From an uncultured Bacilli bacterium (GTDB taxonomy: Bacteria > Bacillota_I > Bacilli_A > RF39 > UBA660), in assembly GCA_934102215.1 (NCBI GenBank), contig CAKOSH010000001.1:296851-360850 (forward strand): DNA of 64,000 nucleotides, given 5' to 3'. The notes beneath the pieces were generated by a model. The model did no database searches, was not told where the DNA came from, and was given only the letters and a program-made list of their open reading frames with translations. The translations under genes were made by a program, and so were the position numbers. Position 1 is the stretch's first letter; each line of letters starts with the position of its first letter. Of this stretch, positions 7,054 to 15,562 are shown one piece after another.

Positions 7054-7611
7054 ATGAAAAAGAATAATATAATATTAATAATTTTAGTTGTATTTATCTT
7101 ATTATTATTTTTATATTTTAAATATGATAGTAGAGTTAAAGAAATTAATAATAATTTAAATAATACTAAAACAATAGATAATAATGAAATTGAAAAAATT
7201 GATGATGATGAATTAATAAAAACTAATATATTACTTATTGATGAAGTTTTTGTTTCATATTCTGATAAGGTTGGAGTTTTAAGTTGGAATTCTGCTAAAG
7301 AATCTTTAGACAAAGATAAATATAAAATTACTATTAATGAGCCAAACAAGGATACTATTGGAAAAATAAAAATATATGATGAAAATAATAATTATGTATT
7401 TCTATCTTTTTATCCTAAAAATGGTAGTGAAATATTAAGTATGCTAACATATGAATCAAGTGATAATGTTTATGAATTATCAATAAATAATAATTATCAT
7501 ACATCATATGTAAAATATAATTTATTTGATAGAAACTCTGCTATTAAAAATAGAGAATTTTATTCATTAAATAAATTATTAAAAGCATTTAATGATTCTA
7601 TAAATAAGTAA
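7054..7611 (+). CDS. membrane-anchored hypothetical protein
   Basis: 185 residues with an N-terminal membrane helix (NIILIILVVFILLLFLYF, residues 4-21), then an Asn/Asp/Lys-rich extracytoplasmic region with predicted strand-rich stretches (DKVGVLSWNSAKESLDK). The start at 7054 has AAAGGTG upstream. It lies 18 bases after the previous gene and runs directly into the next. No known domain is seen; it is possibly a surface lipoprotein partner. Confidence 0.6.
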   Translation: MKKNNIILIILVVFILLLFLYFKYDSRVKEINNNLNNTKTIDNNEIEKIDDDELIKTNILLIDEVFVSYSDKVGVLSWNSAKESLDKDKYKITINEPNKDTIGKIKIYDENNNYVFLSFYPKNGSEILSMLTYESSDNVYELSINNNYHTSYVKYNLFDRNSAIKNREFYSLNKLLKAFNDSINK

Positions 7612-7626
7612 ATGAGAGTTATATTG

Positions 7627-8148
7627 ATGAAGAAATTTTTAAATATATTATTAATTATCACAATTGTTATTTCATTTTGTGGTTGTAAGAATGAAAAGGA
7701 AAAAGAACTAGAACCAGTTTTAGTTGAAATTAATGAAAATAACTTTGATGAATATTTTTATATTAAGGCAGATATTTCAGATTTTAGACAAGAAAACAAT
7801 AATTCTGCACTTGCGAGTTCTTATATTGGATATGCAAATTTAAAAATTACTATTAGTCCTAAAAAGAATATTAAAACTGAAAATTTGGTAATAAAAGGAA
7901 AGGCTAGTTTAAATGGTATATGTTGGTCAAGAAATTATCCATACTTTGAAGTTTCTCTTGATAATACTGGTAATGGAGATAGAACTCAAGCAATACAATC
8001 AGAAATTTGCTATTATATGAGACCAGATAGTCCTGTTGTAAGTCATTTTTATTCATATGAATTAAAAGAAAATGAATTCTATGTTAATGATAAAGCATTT
8101 GTATTATATAAAATTACAGGAAATGTGTATGAATTGAAAAATGAATAA
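7627..8148 (+). CDS. putative lipoprotein
   Basis: 173 residues starting at MKKFLNILLIITIVISFCGC, a signal peptide with a lipobox-like end (F-C-G-C) so that Cys20 would be lipidated. The mature part is Asn/Lys-rich, with a SPKKNIKTENLVIKGKASL stretch suggestive of a β-sandwich. The ATG at 7612 is in frame but would put charged residues ahead of the signal sequence. It is the last gene of the operon and is followed by a terminator. Function unknown. Confidence 0.6.
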   Translation: MKKFLNILLIITIVISFCGCKNEKEKELEPVLVEINENNFDEYFYIKADISDFRQENNNSALASSYIGYANLKITISPKKNIKTENLVIKGKASLNGICWSRNYPYFEVSLDNTGNGDRTQAIQSEICYYMRPDSPVVSHFYSYELKENEFYVNDKAFVLYKITGNVYELKNE

Positions 8149-8176
8149 AAAACTACTGAAACAATCAGTAGTTTTT
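8148..8176. terminator. bidirectional terminator
   Basis: AAAAACTACTGA (8148-8159) pairs with TCAGTAGTTTTT (8165-8176) around AACAA. A-run and T-run flanks suit both directions. The region 8177-8406 that follows contains no convincing gene. Confidence 0.85.
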
Positions 8177-8406
8177 GGCTATTCAAATTTTAAACAATGG
8201 TGTGTTCAATATTTGAACTCCATACAAAGAATTAAAGAATTAGACTATTAAAAAAATGTATAGTAGAAAAATTTAATTTTTCTTTTTATTTATAGGCTAA
8301 ACATCATTACTTGAATAAATTGAGTATTTACTATATGTGTGTTCATACTTTTAATACCTTTATTAAATATTACCATACCATAGTTTATAAATAATAAAAA
8401 ATGATT

Positions 8407-8847
8407 CTATTCATCATTAAATGGAATAGAATTCTTTTTAGTTAGTCTTTTATCATTTGGATGTATAAAGAATTCATCAGTTCCATATTTAGTCCAATTA
8501 TCACTAAAAGCATATATATTAGGTTTACGAGCAAGTTTCCCGTGATATTTTACTTTAATAAAACCCTTATTAATTAATTCATCTAAATCATACATTACTG
8601 AATTTTTAGATAGTTTAGTGTTTTTTATATCTTGATTAGTAATGTGTATGTCTTCTGCATTATCTGAATCATCAGGACGTTTTATATATTTCTTTTTTAA
8701 TAATAAGTATAAGCCTTGTTGTCTTAATGTTAATTCTTTCCACGCTTTTGACTCTTGCATATCATCACATATTTTTGTGAATTTTTGTCCTCTTGCTTTT
8801 GTACTTTCCCATTTTTGATTCTGAATTATTACTTTTTTTCTACTCAT
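8407..8847 (-). CDS. winged-helix replication-initiator-like protein
   Basis: 146 residues. The central region FTKICDDMQESKAWKELTLR, then QQGLYLLLKKKY, then NQDIKNTKLSKNSVMYDLDE and LINKGFIKV, reads as a winged helix-turn-helix of the type found in RepA/replication-initiator-like proteins of Gram-positive plasmids and integrative elements. The start has GGAGATGATT upstream. It is divergent from the XRE-like gene at 9058. It may initiate element replication or regulate it; no origin was identified. Confidence 0.6.
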   Translation of the reverse strand: MSRKKVIIQNQKWESTKARGQKFTKICDDMQESKAWKELTLRQQGLYLLLKKKYIKRPDDSDNAEDIHITNQDIKNTKLSKNSVMYDLDELINKGFIKVKYHGKLARKPNIYAFSDNWTKYGTDEFFIHPNDKRLTKKNSIPFNDE

Positions 8848-9004
8848 AGAATCATCTCCTTTTATGTTTGATTAGCAACATAATAATACATATTTTTTTG
8901 CTTGTAAATAGAAAAGTCCAGAATTCAACATCCCTTTTATTTAAAGGCAAAAACGATATAAAGATAAACAAATTGTTTAAATTATAAAAATAATAAATAA
9001 TTTG

Positions 9005-9033
9005 TTGACACATAAGTTTAGAAATCATATAAT
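9005..9033 (+). promoter_or_regulatory. consensus promoter of the element 2 regulator gene
   Basis: A perfect -35 TTGACA (9005-9010), a 17-base spacer and a perfect -10 TATAAT (9028-9033). An inverted repeat ACAAATT/AATTTGT flanks the upstream side (about 8969-9004) and could be an operator. Confidence 0.85.
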
Positions 9034-9057
9034 GAAGATATAAAAGGAGAAAAATAT

Positions 9058-9813
9058 ATGGCAAGAAATAGAGTTCAAATAGAAAAAGAAAAAGAAAGAT
9101 TATATGAAAATACTAAAGATGATATTATAAAAGCAATGCAAAATTTGGTTGATAATAAAATAAAAGAATATGATAAATATGGTAAAAAAATTACTAAAAC
9201 AAAAATTGCAAATGATTTAAATATTACATATCAAGCATTGTCTAATTACACATTTGATAGAATACCAGATTTGAAACAATTACTTTATATAAAAGAATAT
9301 TTTTCAGTTCCTTTTTCAACCTTTTTTAAGGAGAAAAAAGAGGATAATAATAAGAATAGTATTACTGATATTAGTATTGCTCTTGGTTTAGATTCTGAAA
9401 CAATTAATATATTATCTGAATTAAAAAGAAATACAGAGTATGATAGTTTTGAAAATAACAATGAAAACAAAATAATATTATTTCTAATAAATGCAATTAT
9501 AAAAGATAAAGAATTATTTAAAAGCCTATCATCATATTTTGCTATTGCTTTAGGTAGAAATATACTTGATAAAAAGAATGATAAATTTATTGCATATAAG
9601 CCATTTGGAAATGATAAAAGTGCTTATAGTATGACAAAATTTTCTGTGATGACAGATTTTATTAATTTAATTGATGATTTAGTTGCAGGAGAAAATGTTC
9701 CTAAAGATATTAGAGAAAAGGCTGAAAAATATGCATTTAAATACTCTGGGGAAATGCAACAGATTATTAAAGAAAATAATAGTAAAAAAATAATTGATAA
9801 CTACTACAAATAG
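9058..9813 (+). CDS. helix-turn-helix regulator of element 2
   Basis: 251 residues behind AAAAGGAG. A basic N-terminal helix precedes an XRE-like helix-turn-helix at about residues 40-80 (ITKTKIANDLNITYQALSNY, then PDLKQLLYIKEYFSVPFSTF). The C-terminal two thirds is helical and could be a sensing or dimer domain. Strong promoter and position upstream of a recombinase suggest the main regulator of this integrative element. The stop codon falls in the loop-proximal arm of a perfect 13-bp inverted repeat. Confidence 0.75.
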   Translation: MARNRVQIEKEKERLYENTKDDIIKAMQNLVDNKIKEYDKYGKKITKTKIANDLNITYQALSNYTFDRIPDLKQLLYIKEYFSVPFSTFFKEKKEDNNKNSITDISIALGLDSETINILSELKRNTEYDSFENNNENKIILFLINAIIKDKELFKSLSSYFAIALGRNILDKKNDKFIAYKPFGNDKSAYSMTKFSVMTDFINLIDDLVAGENVPKDIREKAEKYAFKYSGEMQQIIKENNSKKIIDNYYK

Positions 9814-9863
9814 TTATCAATTATGGTACACATAAAATCGTCGGCAAACAATATATGTGTACC
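9791..9863. repeat. two consecutive perfect inverted repeats between regulator and recombinase
   Basis: The first pairs TAATTGATAACTA (9791-9803) with TAGTTATCAATTA (9811-9823) around 7 bases and includes the stop of the preceding gene. The second pairs GGTACACATA (9825-9834) with TATGTGTACC (9854-9863) around 19 bases. Neither is followed by a T-run. They could be mRNA stem-loops, operators or recombinase accessory sites. Confidence 0.75.
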
Positions 9864-9915
9864 TCTATTATATATTAAAGTAAAAAAAAGATAAAGTGAA
9901 ATAGAGGAGATAAAA

Positions 9916-10104
9916 ATGATAAATAAAAATCAAATTGAATTATTATCTAGTGTATTTAATGCTAAAGACATTAAAGAATATATAGAAAAAAACATATATG
10001 CGTATTTACTATTTAAAAATAAGGTAGAACATCCTAAAAGTAAAGTATTAATTAGTGTAAGTCCATATTCATCACTTACATTATTTAGGGGTGTTAGTTT
10101 ATGA
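9916..10104 (+). CDS. small protein coupled to recombinase 2
   Basis: 62 residues behind AGAGGAG, overlapping the recombinase start by 4 bases (ATGA). The sequence starts MINKNQIELLSSVFNAKDIK; no family is recognised. Translational coupling makes an accessory role in recombination plausible, parallel to the small gene upstream of recombinase 1. Confidence 0.6.
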   Translation: MINKNQIELLSSVFNAKDIKEYIEKNIYAYLLFKNKVEHPKSKVLISVSPYSSLTLFRGVSL

Positions 10105-11705
10105 ATGCAGTAATATATGCAAGATATAGTTCACATAATCAAACTGAATGTTCTATTGAGGGACAATTAGAGGTATGTAGAAAATTTGCAGAAGAACATA
10201 ATTATAATGTAATTTATGAATATATTGACAGAGCAAAATCAGGAACTAAAGAAAATAGAGAATCATTTCAAAAGATGATAGAAGATAGCAAAAATAAAAC
10301 ATTTAAAGCAATCATAGTCTATCAACTGGATAGATTTGCGAGGAATAGGTATACAAGTGCTATATATAAAAAGCAATTACAAGATATGGGTGTTAGAGTT
10401 TTATCTGCAAGAGAAAATATAACAGATGACGCTAGTGGTGTTCTTATGGAAAGTGTGCTTGAGGGAATGGCAGAGTATTTTTCAGTTGAATTAGGTCAAA
10501 AAGTAAGAAGAGGTATGAAATTAAATGCGGAAAACTTTTATTATAATGGTGGTAATGTTCCTTTAGGATATAAACTTGAAATAGTTAATAATGAAAGATT
10601 TAATAATGGAATTAAGAAAGCAATAAAAAAGAAATATGCTATTGATAAAGAACAAGCAGAGGTAGTAAAAAAAATATTTGAAATGTATTCAAATGATTAT
10701 AAGATGAGTGAAATAATTAAATATTTAAACTCTTTAAATCTAAAAACATCATATAACAAGCCATTTAATAGAAGTAGTATTAGAAGAATATTAGAAAACA
10801 AAAAGTATATTGGTATATATACATATAATATGGTAGAAACAAAAAATGCTATACCTAGAATAATTGATGATGATTTGTTTTACAAAGTTCAGGAAGAACT
10901 TAAAAGAAATAGTTTAGCCCCCGCTAGAAGAAGAGCAAAGGCAGAATATTTATTATCTGGAAAGTTGTATTGTGGCTTTTGTAAAGAAAAAATGACAGGC
11001 AAATCTGGAACATCAAAAACAGGAAAACTACATACATATTATGCTTGTAAATCATATTTAAAACATCAATGTGAAATGGAATGTGTAAGAAAAGAATATT
11101 TAGAAGATATAGTTGCTAAATCTTGTCAGGATGTTTTAACTAGAGATAATATTAACTCAATAGCAAAGAAAATAGTTGAATATGCTAACAATGAACAAAA
11201 CACTATTGAATATAAGCAATTAAATAAATCATTAAAAGATTTGGAAAAAAAGAAAAATAATCTTATAAATGCAATATCAGAGTGTGATAATTCAAGTGCA
11301 AGACAAATTTTATTTGAAGAACTAAATAATATACAATATAAATTGGATGAAATAAATAATACTTTTATAATTGAAAAATCTAAACATTTAAGATTAGACA
11401 TTAATGAAGTAAAATTCTTTTTGAATAGTATTAAAAAAGGTAATATAAATAGTTTTAAATACAAAAAGGCTTTAATTAATACATTAGTTAATAAAGTATA
11501 TTTGTATAATGATAGAGCAACAATACTTTATAATATAAATAATCAAATTGAAGAGGTAAGTATCTCTCTTTTAAAAGATGTTGAAAGTTCGCTTTTTAAT
11601 GCACAAGCTCTGCCAAGAAAATACCGATTTTTCCCTTATAAAATAAGAGAAAAATCGTTTTTTTATGTAAAAATTATTATCGTTTTTAAATATGACTTGC
11701 AATAA
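10101..11705 (+). CDS. large serine recombinase, element 2
   Basis: 534 residues. The N-terminal catalytic domain has IYARYSSHNQTECSIEGQ, with nucleophile Ser10 following Arg8, and QLDRFARNRYTS. The recombinase domain includes GGNVPLGYKLE. A zinc-ribbon near residue 291 reads LYCGFCKEKMTGKSG, with further Cys at YYACKSY and HQCEMEC, followed by a long coiled coil (residues 370-430). The family is distinct from recombinase 1. The last 35 codons run through a strong Rho-independent terminator and have an atypical aromatic-rich composition (REKSFFYVKIIIVF), suggesting the natural C terminus was replaced at the element junction. Catalytic residues look intact. Confidence 0.92.
   Translation: MNAVIYARYSSHNQTECSIEGQLEVCRKFAEEHNYNVIYEYIDRAKSGTKENRESFQKMIEDSKNKTFKAIIVYQLDRFARNRYTSAIYKKQLQDMGVRVLSARENITDDASGVLMESVLEGMAEYFSVELGQKVRRGMKLNAENFYYNGGNVPLGYKLEIVNNERFNNGIKKAIKKKYAIDKEQAEVVKKIFEMYSNDYKMSEIIKYLNSLNLKTSYNKPFNRSSIRRILENKKYIGIYTYNMVETKNAIPRIIDDDLFYKVQEELKRNSLAPARRRAKAEYLLSGKLYCGFCKEKMTGKSGTSKTGKLHTYYACKSYLKHQCEMECVRKEYLEDIVAKSCQDVLTRDNINSIAKKIVEYANNEQNTIEYKQLNKSLKDLEKKKNNLINAISECDNSSARQILFEELNNIQYKLDEINNTFIIEKSKHLRLDINEVKFFLNSIKKGNINSFKYKKALINTLVNKVYLYNDRATILYNINNQIEEVSISLLKDVESSLFNAQALPRKYRFFPYKIREKSFFYVKIIIVFKYDLQ
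11624..11664 (+). terminator. terminator embedded in the end of recombinase 2
   Basis: CGATTTTTC (11625-11633) pairs with GAAAAATCG (11649-11657), with an inner CTTAT/ATAAG stem, followed by T7. It lies 40 bases before the stop codon of the open frame, so most transcripts would end inside the gene as now read. Confidence 0.8.
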
Positions 11706-11735
11706 TTTTTGTTGAGAATTAACACCACACTAGAG

Positions 11736-12020
11736 ATGATAAAATTGATAATTTATAAAAAATACAATGTAGATGAAGGTTGTTTGGTATTACTTAATAT
11801 TTTGGAGAATATGTTTATTAGTGAATGTGTTTCTGTTCCAAGAAATATATATAAAGAAATTAAAAAATTATACGATTTGTTAGTTGAATATTTAGATAGA
11901 AATTATTTGGATGCCGAAATGATAGATACTAAATTAGTTCGAGAGGTAACATTTAAAGTTTTCACAAATAAAGAAATATCAAATAATTATAAAAAGAGTT
12001 ATCAAAAAAGCAAATCATAA
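11736..12020 (+). CDS. small hypothetical protein at the element 2 junction
   Basis: A 94-residue frame beginning MIKLIIYKKYNVDEG. An in-frame TTG at 11709 would extend it. No strong ribosome binding site is seen. The sequence is helical and has no recognised family. It sits between the recombinase and the DHHW remnant, so it may be a fragment of a larger gene. Confidence 0.4.
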   Translation: MIKLIIYKKYNVDEGCLVLLNILENMFISECVSVPRNIYKEIKKLYDLLVEYLDRNYLDAEMIDTKLVREVTFKVFTNKEISNNYKKSYQKSKS

Positions 12021-12041
12021 ATAATTTATTTTAATTATTTA

Positions 12042-12051
12042 CCGATTTTGG
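12042..12051. promoter_or_regulatory. CCGATTTTGG operator-like site
   Basis: A near match to the CCGATTTCGG palindrome found at three other promoters in the 12-21 kb region. It lies next to a possible promoter (TTGGCA, 16 bases, TATAAT at about 12069) just upstream of the DHHW remnant. Confidence 0.4.
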
Positions 12052-12066
12052 CAAAAAATTCGCTAG

Positions 12067-12399
12067 ATGTATAATTATGAAACTAAAAAATATACAAAAA
12101 TATATGATTATGACAAACTAAAATCATTAGATAAATATGATATATATTTATCAGGAGCATCTTCTATTATAGATATTGTTAATCCTACTTCAAATAGTAA
12201 TAAAGAATTAATTGTTTTTCGTGATTCTTATGGCAGTAGTTTAATTCCTCTATTAATTGATGGTTATAAGAAAATTACTGTTATTGATATTAGATATGTT
12301 TCTTCAAGAATTTTGAATAATTATATAAAATTTAATAATCAAGATGTTCTTTTTATGTATAGTATATTAACTATAAATAACAGTTTTTCTATGAGGTAA
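12067..12399 (+). pseudogene. 3' remnant of a DHHW/AlgX-like SGNH-hydrolase family gene
   Basis: 110 codons matching the C-terminal part of DHHW-family (SGNH/AlgX-like) surface proteins: YDYDKLKSLDKYDIYLSG, then KELIVFRDSYGSSLIPLL with the conserved Asp-Ser catalytic-type pair, then KKITVIDIRYV and the terminal DVLFMYS. The N-terminal 250 or more residues expected are absent and a TAG immediately precedes the first ATG. No 5' half is found in the window. It has its own terminator, so it was a genuine gene end, likely cut when element 2 inserted or by a later deletion. Confidence 0.7.
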
Positions 12400-12428
12400 G
12401 GAATCTAGTTAATTAGATTCCTTTTTTC
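12398..12428 (+). terminator. terminator after the DHHW remnant
   Basis: AAGGAATCTA (12398-12407) pairs with TTAGATTCCTT (about 12413-12423), followed by T6. Confidence 0.85.
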
Positions 12429-12480
12429 TTTTGTTAACTAATGATTAAATAAACTATCTATAACTCTTTTTTATTTAATT

Positions 12481-12531
12481 TTTCCGAAAACGGAAATTTT
12501 ATTTGCCGATTTCGGAAAAGTATGATATAAT
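12481..12531 (+). promoter_or_regulatory. promoter of the TasA-like operon with two operator-like palindromes
   Basis: TTTCCGAAAACGGAAA (12481-12496) is a perfect inverted repeat. CCGATTTCGG (12506-12515) is a perfect palindrome overlapping -35 TTGCCG (12503-12508). After a 17-base spacer comes -10 TATAAT (12526-12531). The two palindromes start 22 bases apart, about two helical turns. A protein bound here would block or modulate RNA polymerase. Confidence 0.75.
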
Positions 12532-12539
12532 TATAATTG

Positions 12540-12680
12540 TAAGATTAAGGTAGAAGGATAGACTCCAGTTTTACAGAGTTTATATTCTTATATCTTAACC
12601 TTAAAAAGCATGATAGTTATTTGGGAGTAGCTATTATGTAGATTACTCCCATAAAAATATTGTGCGAGGAGGTGAAAAAA
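12540..12680 (+). ncRNA. structured 5' leader of the TasA-like operon
   Basis: About 140 transcribed bases lie between the promoter and the first start codon. TTAAGGT (12545-12551) can pair with ACCTTAA (12598-12604), enclosing a smaller stem GACTC/GAGTT. A second hairpin pairs GGGAGTA (12623-12629) with TACTCCC (12644-12650). A GAGGAGGTG ribosome binding site follows at 12666-12674. It does not match a riboswitch class I can recognise. It may stabilise the mRNA or act in cis regulation. Confidence 0.45.
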
Positions 12681-13196
12681 ATGAAAAAGAAAAAATCATT
12701 CGTTGCTCTTGCTTTAGTTTGTGCAGTACTAGTTTTAGGTGTTGGTTATGCCCTTACTACTATTGACTTAAAGGTAAATGGTGATATTACAGTTAGTCCA
12801 GATGATAGTAACTTTGATGTTAATTTTACTGATGCAAAAATAACAACAACTGGAACTTTAACAGGCAAAACTGATACAGCTGATAAAGGTGACGGAAAAA
12901 CAGCTACACTATCTGTAAAAACTTTAAAAACAGTTGGTGAAAAAGTTGTCGCAGAATACACAATAACTAATAATAGTAAAGCTGGTATTAATGCAACATT
13001 ATCTAATCCAACAGCAACACAAACAAATGATGCAGCAAAAGATTATTATACAGTTACAGCAACACTTGCAGATGCAAATCCAATTGCTCCAAATGGAACA
13101 AAGAAACTAACTGTTACTGTTGAATTAGTAAAAGCACCTTTAGAAGAAGTTACAGGAGCTTTTGAAGTTAAATTTAATGCTACTGCAACAAAGTAA
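12681..13196 (+). CDS. secreted TasA/camelysin-like protein
   Basis: 171 residues starting MKKKKSFVALALVCAVLVLG, a signal peptide of the SipW-dependent kind (cleavage expected near GYALTTIDLKVNGDITV). The mature part is a Thr/Ala/Asn-rich β-sandwich with EYTITNNSKAGINATL and TVELVKAP, similar to the TasA/CalY fold that builds extracellular matrix fibres. The ATG at 12681 follows an ideal GAGGAGGTG; an earlier in-frame TTG at 12660 is discounted. It is the first gene of a four-gene operon that also encodes an ER-type signal peptidase, the expected processing enzyme. Composition is somewhat richer in GC than its neighbours. Confidence 0.75.
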   Translation: MKKKKSFVALALVCAVLVLGVGYALTTIDLKVNGDITVSPDDSNFDVNFTDAKITTTGTLTGKTDTADKGDGKTATLSVKTLKTVGEKVVAEYTITNNSKAGINATLSNPTATQTNDAAKDYYTVTATLADANPIAPNGTKKLTVTVELVKAPLEEVTGAFEVKFNATATK

Positions 13197-13231
13197 TATA
13201 GTTGATAGAAAGTAGATAAAGAAGGGATTTT

Positions 13232-14350
13232 ATGGGTATAGATAAGATAAAAAATTATGTGTTTGAATTTATATTAGTTACATTTCTTTTCTTTATTCTC
13301 TTTGTGTCAACAATATATAAAACAATATATTTGTCAATATTTCTTCTTATTTATATGTTGATACTAAAAAAAATAATTAAAAAAAGAAATATTATATCTC
13401 ACTACAAAAAAGAAGTAACAATAGTAATGAGTGCGATGGGAATTATTTATCTAATAGTTTTTTACCTAATGGGAATACACTTTGGTTTTTATGAATCTTC
13501 GGTTAAATTTGGTAAAGTTGCTTTATTATATTATATAATTCCAATAACAATCATTGTGTACTCAACTGAAGTAATTAGAGAAGTATTTCTAGCACAACGA
13601 GGAAAATTTGCTAAGATAATCCCATTTATTGCATTTGTTCTTATTGACTTAATAATTTATGGTGAAGTTTATAGTTACTCAAATCTAGATGATTTATTAA
13701 TTATAATCGGTTTTATTGTATTCTCATCTATTTCAAGTAATTTGCTTTATAATTATATTTCACTAAGATATGGGAAAAACAGTGTTGTTGTATATAGACT
13801 AATAACCATTTTATATGCTTTTATTATTCCTTATACTCCAAACATATACATCTTCTTTAGAACATTTTTAAAAATTATTTATCCATACTTTATATATTTG
13901 TTTCTAGAATATACTTATTCAAAAACAAATTTTGCAGTTGCTTATAAGGATAAAAAAAGAGAGATTGTGTGGACTACTATATTAATAATAGTTTTATCTT
14001 CAATAACTATGTTAATATCTTGCCAGTTCAAATATGGAATATTAGTAATTGGTTCTAAAAGTATGACAGGAGCTCTTAATATGGGAGATACAACAATATT
14101 TGTTAAATATGATAAACAAAACATTAAAACAGGAGATATCATCGTATTTGAAAAAAACGGATTGCAAATTATACATAGAGTTATTGATAAAAAAGATATA
14201 AATGGTAGTATTAGATATTACACTAAAGGGGACGCCAATATGAGTGCTGATGATTATTATTTAGTGGATAGTGATATTATTGGAATATCAAAATTAAGAA
14301 TAAAATATATTGGTTATCCATCAATTTGGATAAAAGAAATGTTTTCATAA
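13232..14350 (+). CDS. ER/SipW-type signal peptidase with extra membrane helices
   Basis: 372 residues. About seven membrane helices occupy residues 10-260. The C-terminal 110 residues are an S26B (archaeal/eukaryotic type) signal peptidase with GSKSMTGALNMGD (Ser277), IIHRVI (His315, in place of the bacterial Lys) and KGDANMSADD (Asp334 and a second Asp near 341). This is the SipW class that processes TasA-like proteins. The usual SipW is under 200 residues, so the long multi-helix N-terminal portion is unusual and may hold or guide substrates. It lies 35 bases after its likely substrate, with GAAGGGA before the start. Confidence 0.85.
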   Translation: MGIDKIKNYVFEFILVTFLFFILFVSTIYKTIYLSIFLLIYMLILKKIIKKRNIISHYKKEVTIVMSAMGIIYLIVFYLMGIHFGFYESSVKFGKVALLYYIIPITIIVYSTEVIREVFLAQRGKFAKIIPFIAFVLIDLIIYGEVYSYSNLDDLLIIIGFIVFSSISSNLLYNYISLRYGKNSVVVYRLITILYAFIIPYTPNIYIFFRTFLKIIYPYFIYLFLEYTYSKTNFAVAYKDKKREIVWTTILIIVLSSITMLISCQFKYGILVIGSKSMTGALNMGDTTIFVKYDKQNIKTGDIIVFEKNGLQIIHRVIDKKDINGSIRYYTKGDANMSADDYYLVDSDIIGISKLRIKYIGYPSIWIKEMFS

Positions 14351-14383
14351 ATAAAAATAGAATAAAAAGAAAGGAGTCTAACT

Positions 14384-15517
14384 ATGAAAAAGAATCAAGT
14401 TAATGCAATACTTGTTGATCAAACTAAACGTAGAAAAACAATTATAAGTTATGCTTGTTTGTTATTTATCTTAACATTCATAGTTATGTCTTTCGTGTGT
14501 CTATTTTTAACAAAGAATAAAACTTATTACGTTCCTTATAATGAAGAAAGTAAAATAGATTATAAAGTTTATTTAAAAGAGAATGAATTCTTTAATAAAG
14601 AGTATCTAGATGCAAATAATCAATATATAGCTAGTCTTATAGATTATATTAATGCCACATTTGATTATAAATTAAATGTTAGTGAAAAAAATATAGATTA
14701 TAAATATCAGTATTCTATTGAAGCAAATGTAAATGTAATAGATAAAAATACTAAAAACTCATTATATAAATACACTGATACACTTATTAGTGATAAGATA
14801 AATCATTCAAATAGTAAATCAAGCGTACAAATAAAAGAAGATGTAACGATAGATTATAATAAATATAATGATTTAATTAAAAAATTTGTTAGTATATATA
14901 GTTTAGATGAGTCTATAGCAACTCTTGATATAGTTATGAATATTAAGGTATTAGGAGAATGTGAAGATATTAAAGATACGGATAAGACATCAACTGTTTC
15001 TTTAAGTATTCCACTAACCACCAAGACAGTTGCCATTGATATATCAAAAAGTTTAGTAGATGCAAAGCAAGAAAACTTTATGGCTTGTATAGAAAAATCC
15101 CCATTTAACTTTTTATTCCTAGTTGTTGCAGTTGTTATGTTTCTAATTGAAATTATAGTTCTAGTGATTTTAGTAAAATATATAATTAAAACAAGAACAG
15201 CTGAAAGCATATATCAAAGAGAATTGCAAAAAATTCTTAATAATTATAAAAGTTATATTCAAAAAATAAATAATTCATTTGATTTAAGCGGATATCAAGT
15301 TCTTCAAGTAGATGAATTTACTGATATGTTAGAAATAAGAGATACACTAGGGCAACCAATATTAATGACTGAAAACAAAGAAAAAACTGGAGTATATTTT
15401 ATAATTCCTAGTAACACAAAGATTCTTTATACTTATTCTTTGAAAGTATCTAAAATAAAAAAACAAATGAGAGAAAATGCAATAGAAAGAGGAATAATTA
15501 ATGATTTTGAATTATGA
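14384..15517 (+). CDS. DUF5305-like membrane protein
   Basis: 377 residues with a membrane helix at 22-44 (ISYACLLFILTFIVMSFVCL), an outer domain of some 200 residues (IDYKVYLKENEFFNKEYLD, IASLIDYINATFDYKLN), a second helix near 243-268 and a cytoplasmic C-terminal domain (DMLEIRDTLGQPILMTENK). This matches the DUF5305 family, often beside SipW-type peptidases and TasA-like proteins. AAAGGAG precedes the start. Role unknown; it probably acts in assembly or secretion of the operon products. It ends in TGA. Confidence 0.75.
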   Translation: MKKNQVNAILVDQTKRRKTIISYACLLFILTFIVMSFVCLFLTKNKTYYVPYNEESKIDYKVYLKENEFFNKEYLDANNQYIASLIDYINATFDYKLNVSEKNIDYKYQYSIEANVNVIDKNTKNSLYKYTDTLISDKINHSNSKSSVQIKEDVTIDYNKYNDLIKKFVSIYSLDESIATLDIVMNIKVLGECEDIKDTDKTSTVSLSIPLTTKTVAIDISKSLVDAKQENFMACIEKSPFNFLFLVVAVVMFLIEIIVLVILVKYIIKTRTAESIYQRELQKILNNYKSYIQKINNSFDLSGYQVLQVDEFTDMLEIRDTLGQPILMTENKEKTGVYFIIPSNTKILYTYSLKVSKIKKQMRENAIERGIINDFEL

Positions 15518-15562
15518 TACTTTTCTATCATATTCTTTTATTTTAAATAAATGGTGATATAT

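Noticed and set aside
4494..12066. tRNA-Trp 3' end as attachment site with a second copy marking an island end
   Set aside because: The 3' end sequence of the tRNA was not found again in the region; only a short AGGGGTA match near 4866 exists.
12540..12680. c-di-GMP or other known riboswitch in the TasA-like leader
   Set aside because: The conserved cores of the classes I know are not present; only generic hairpins are seen.
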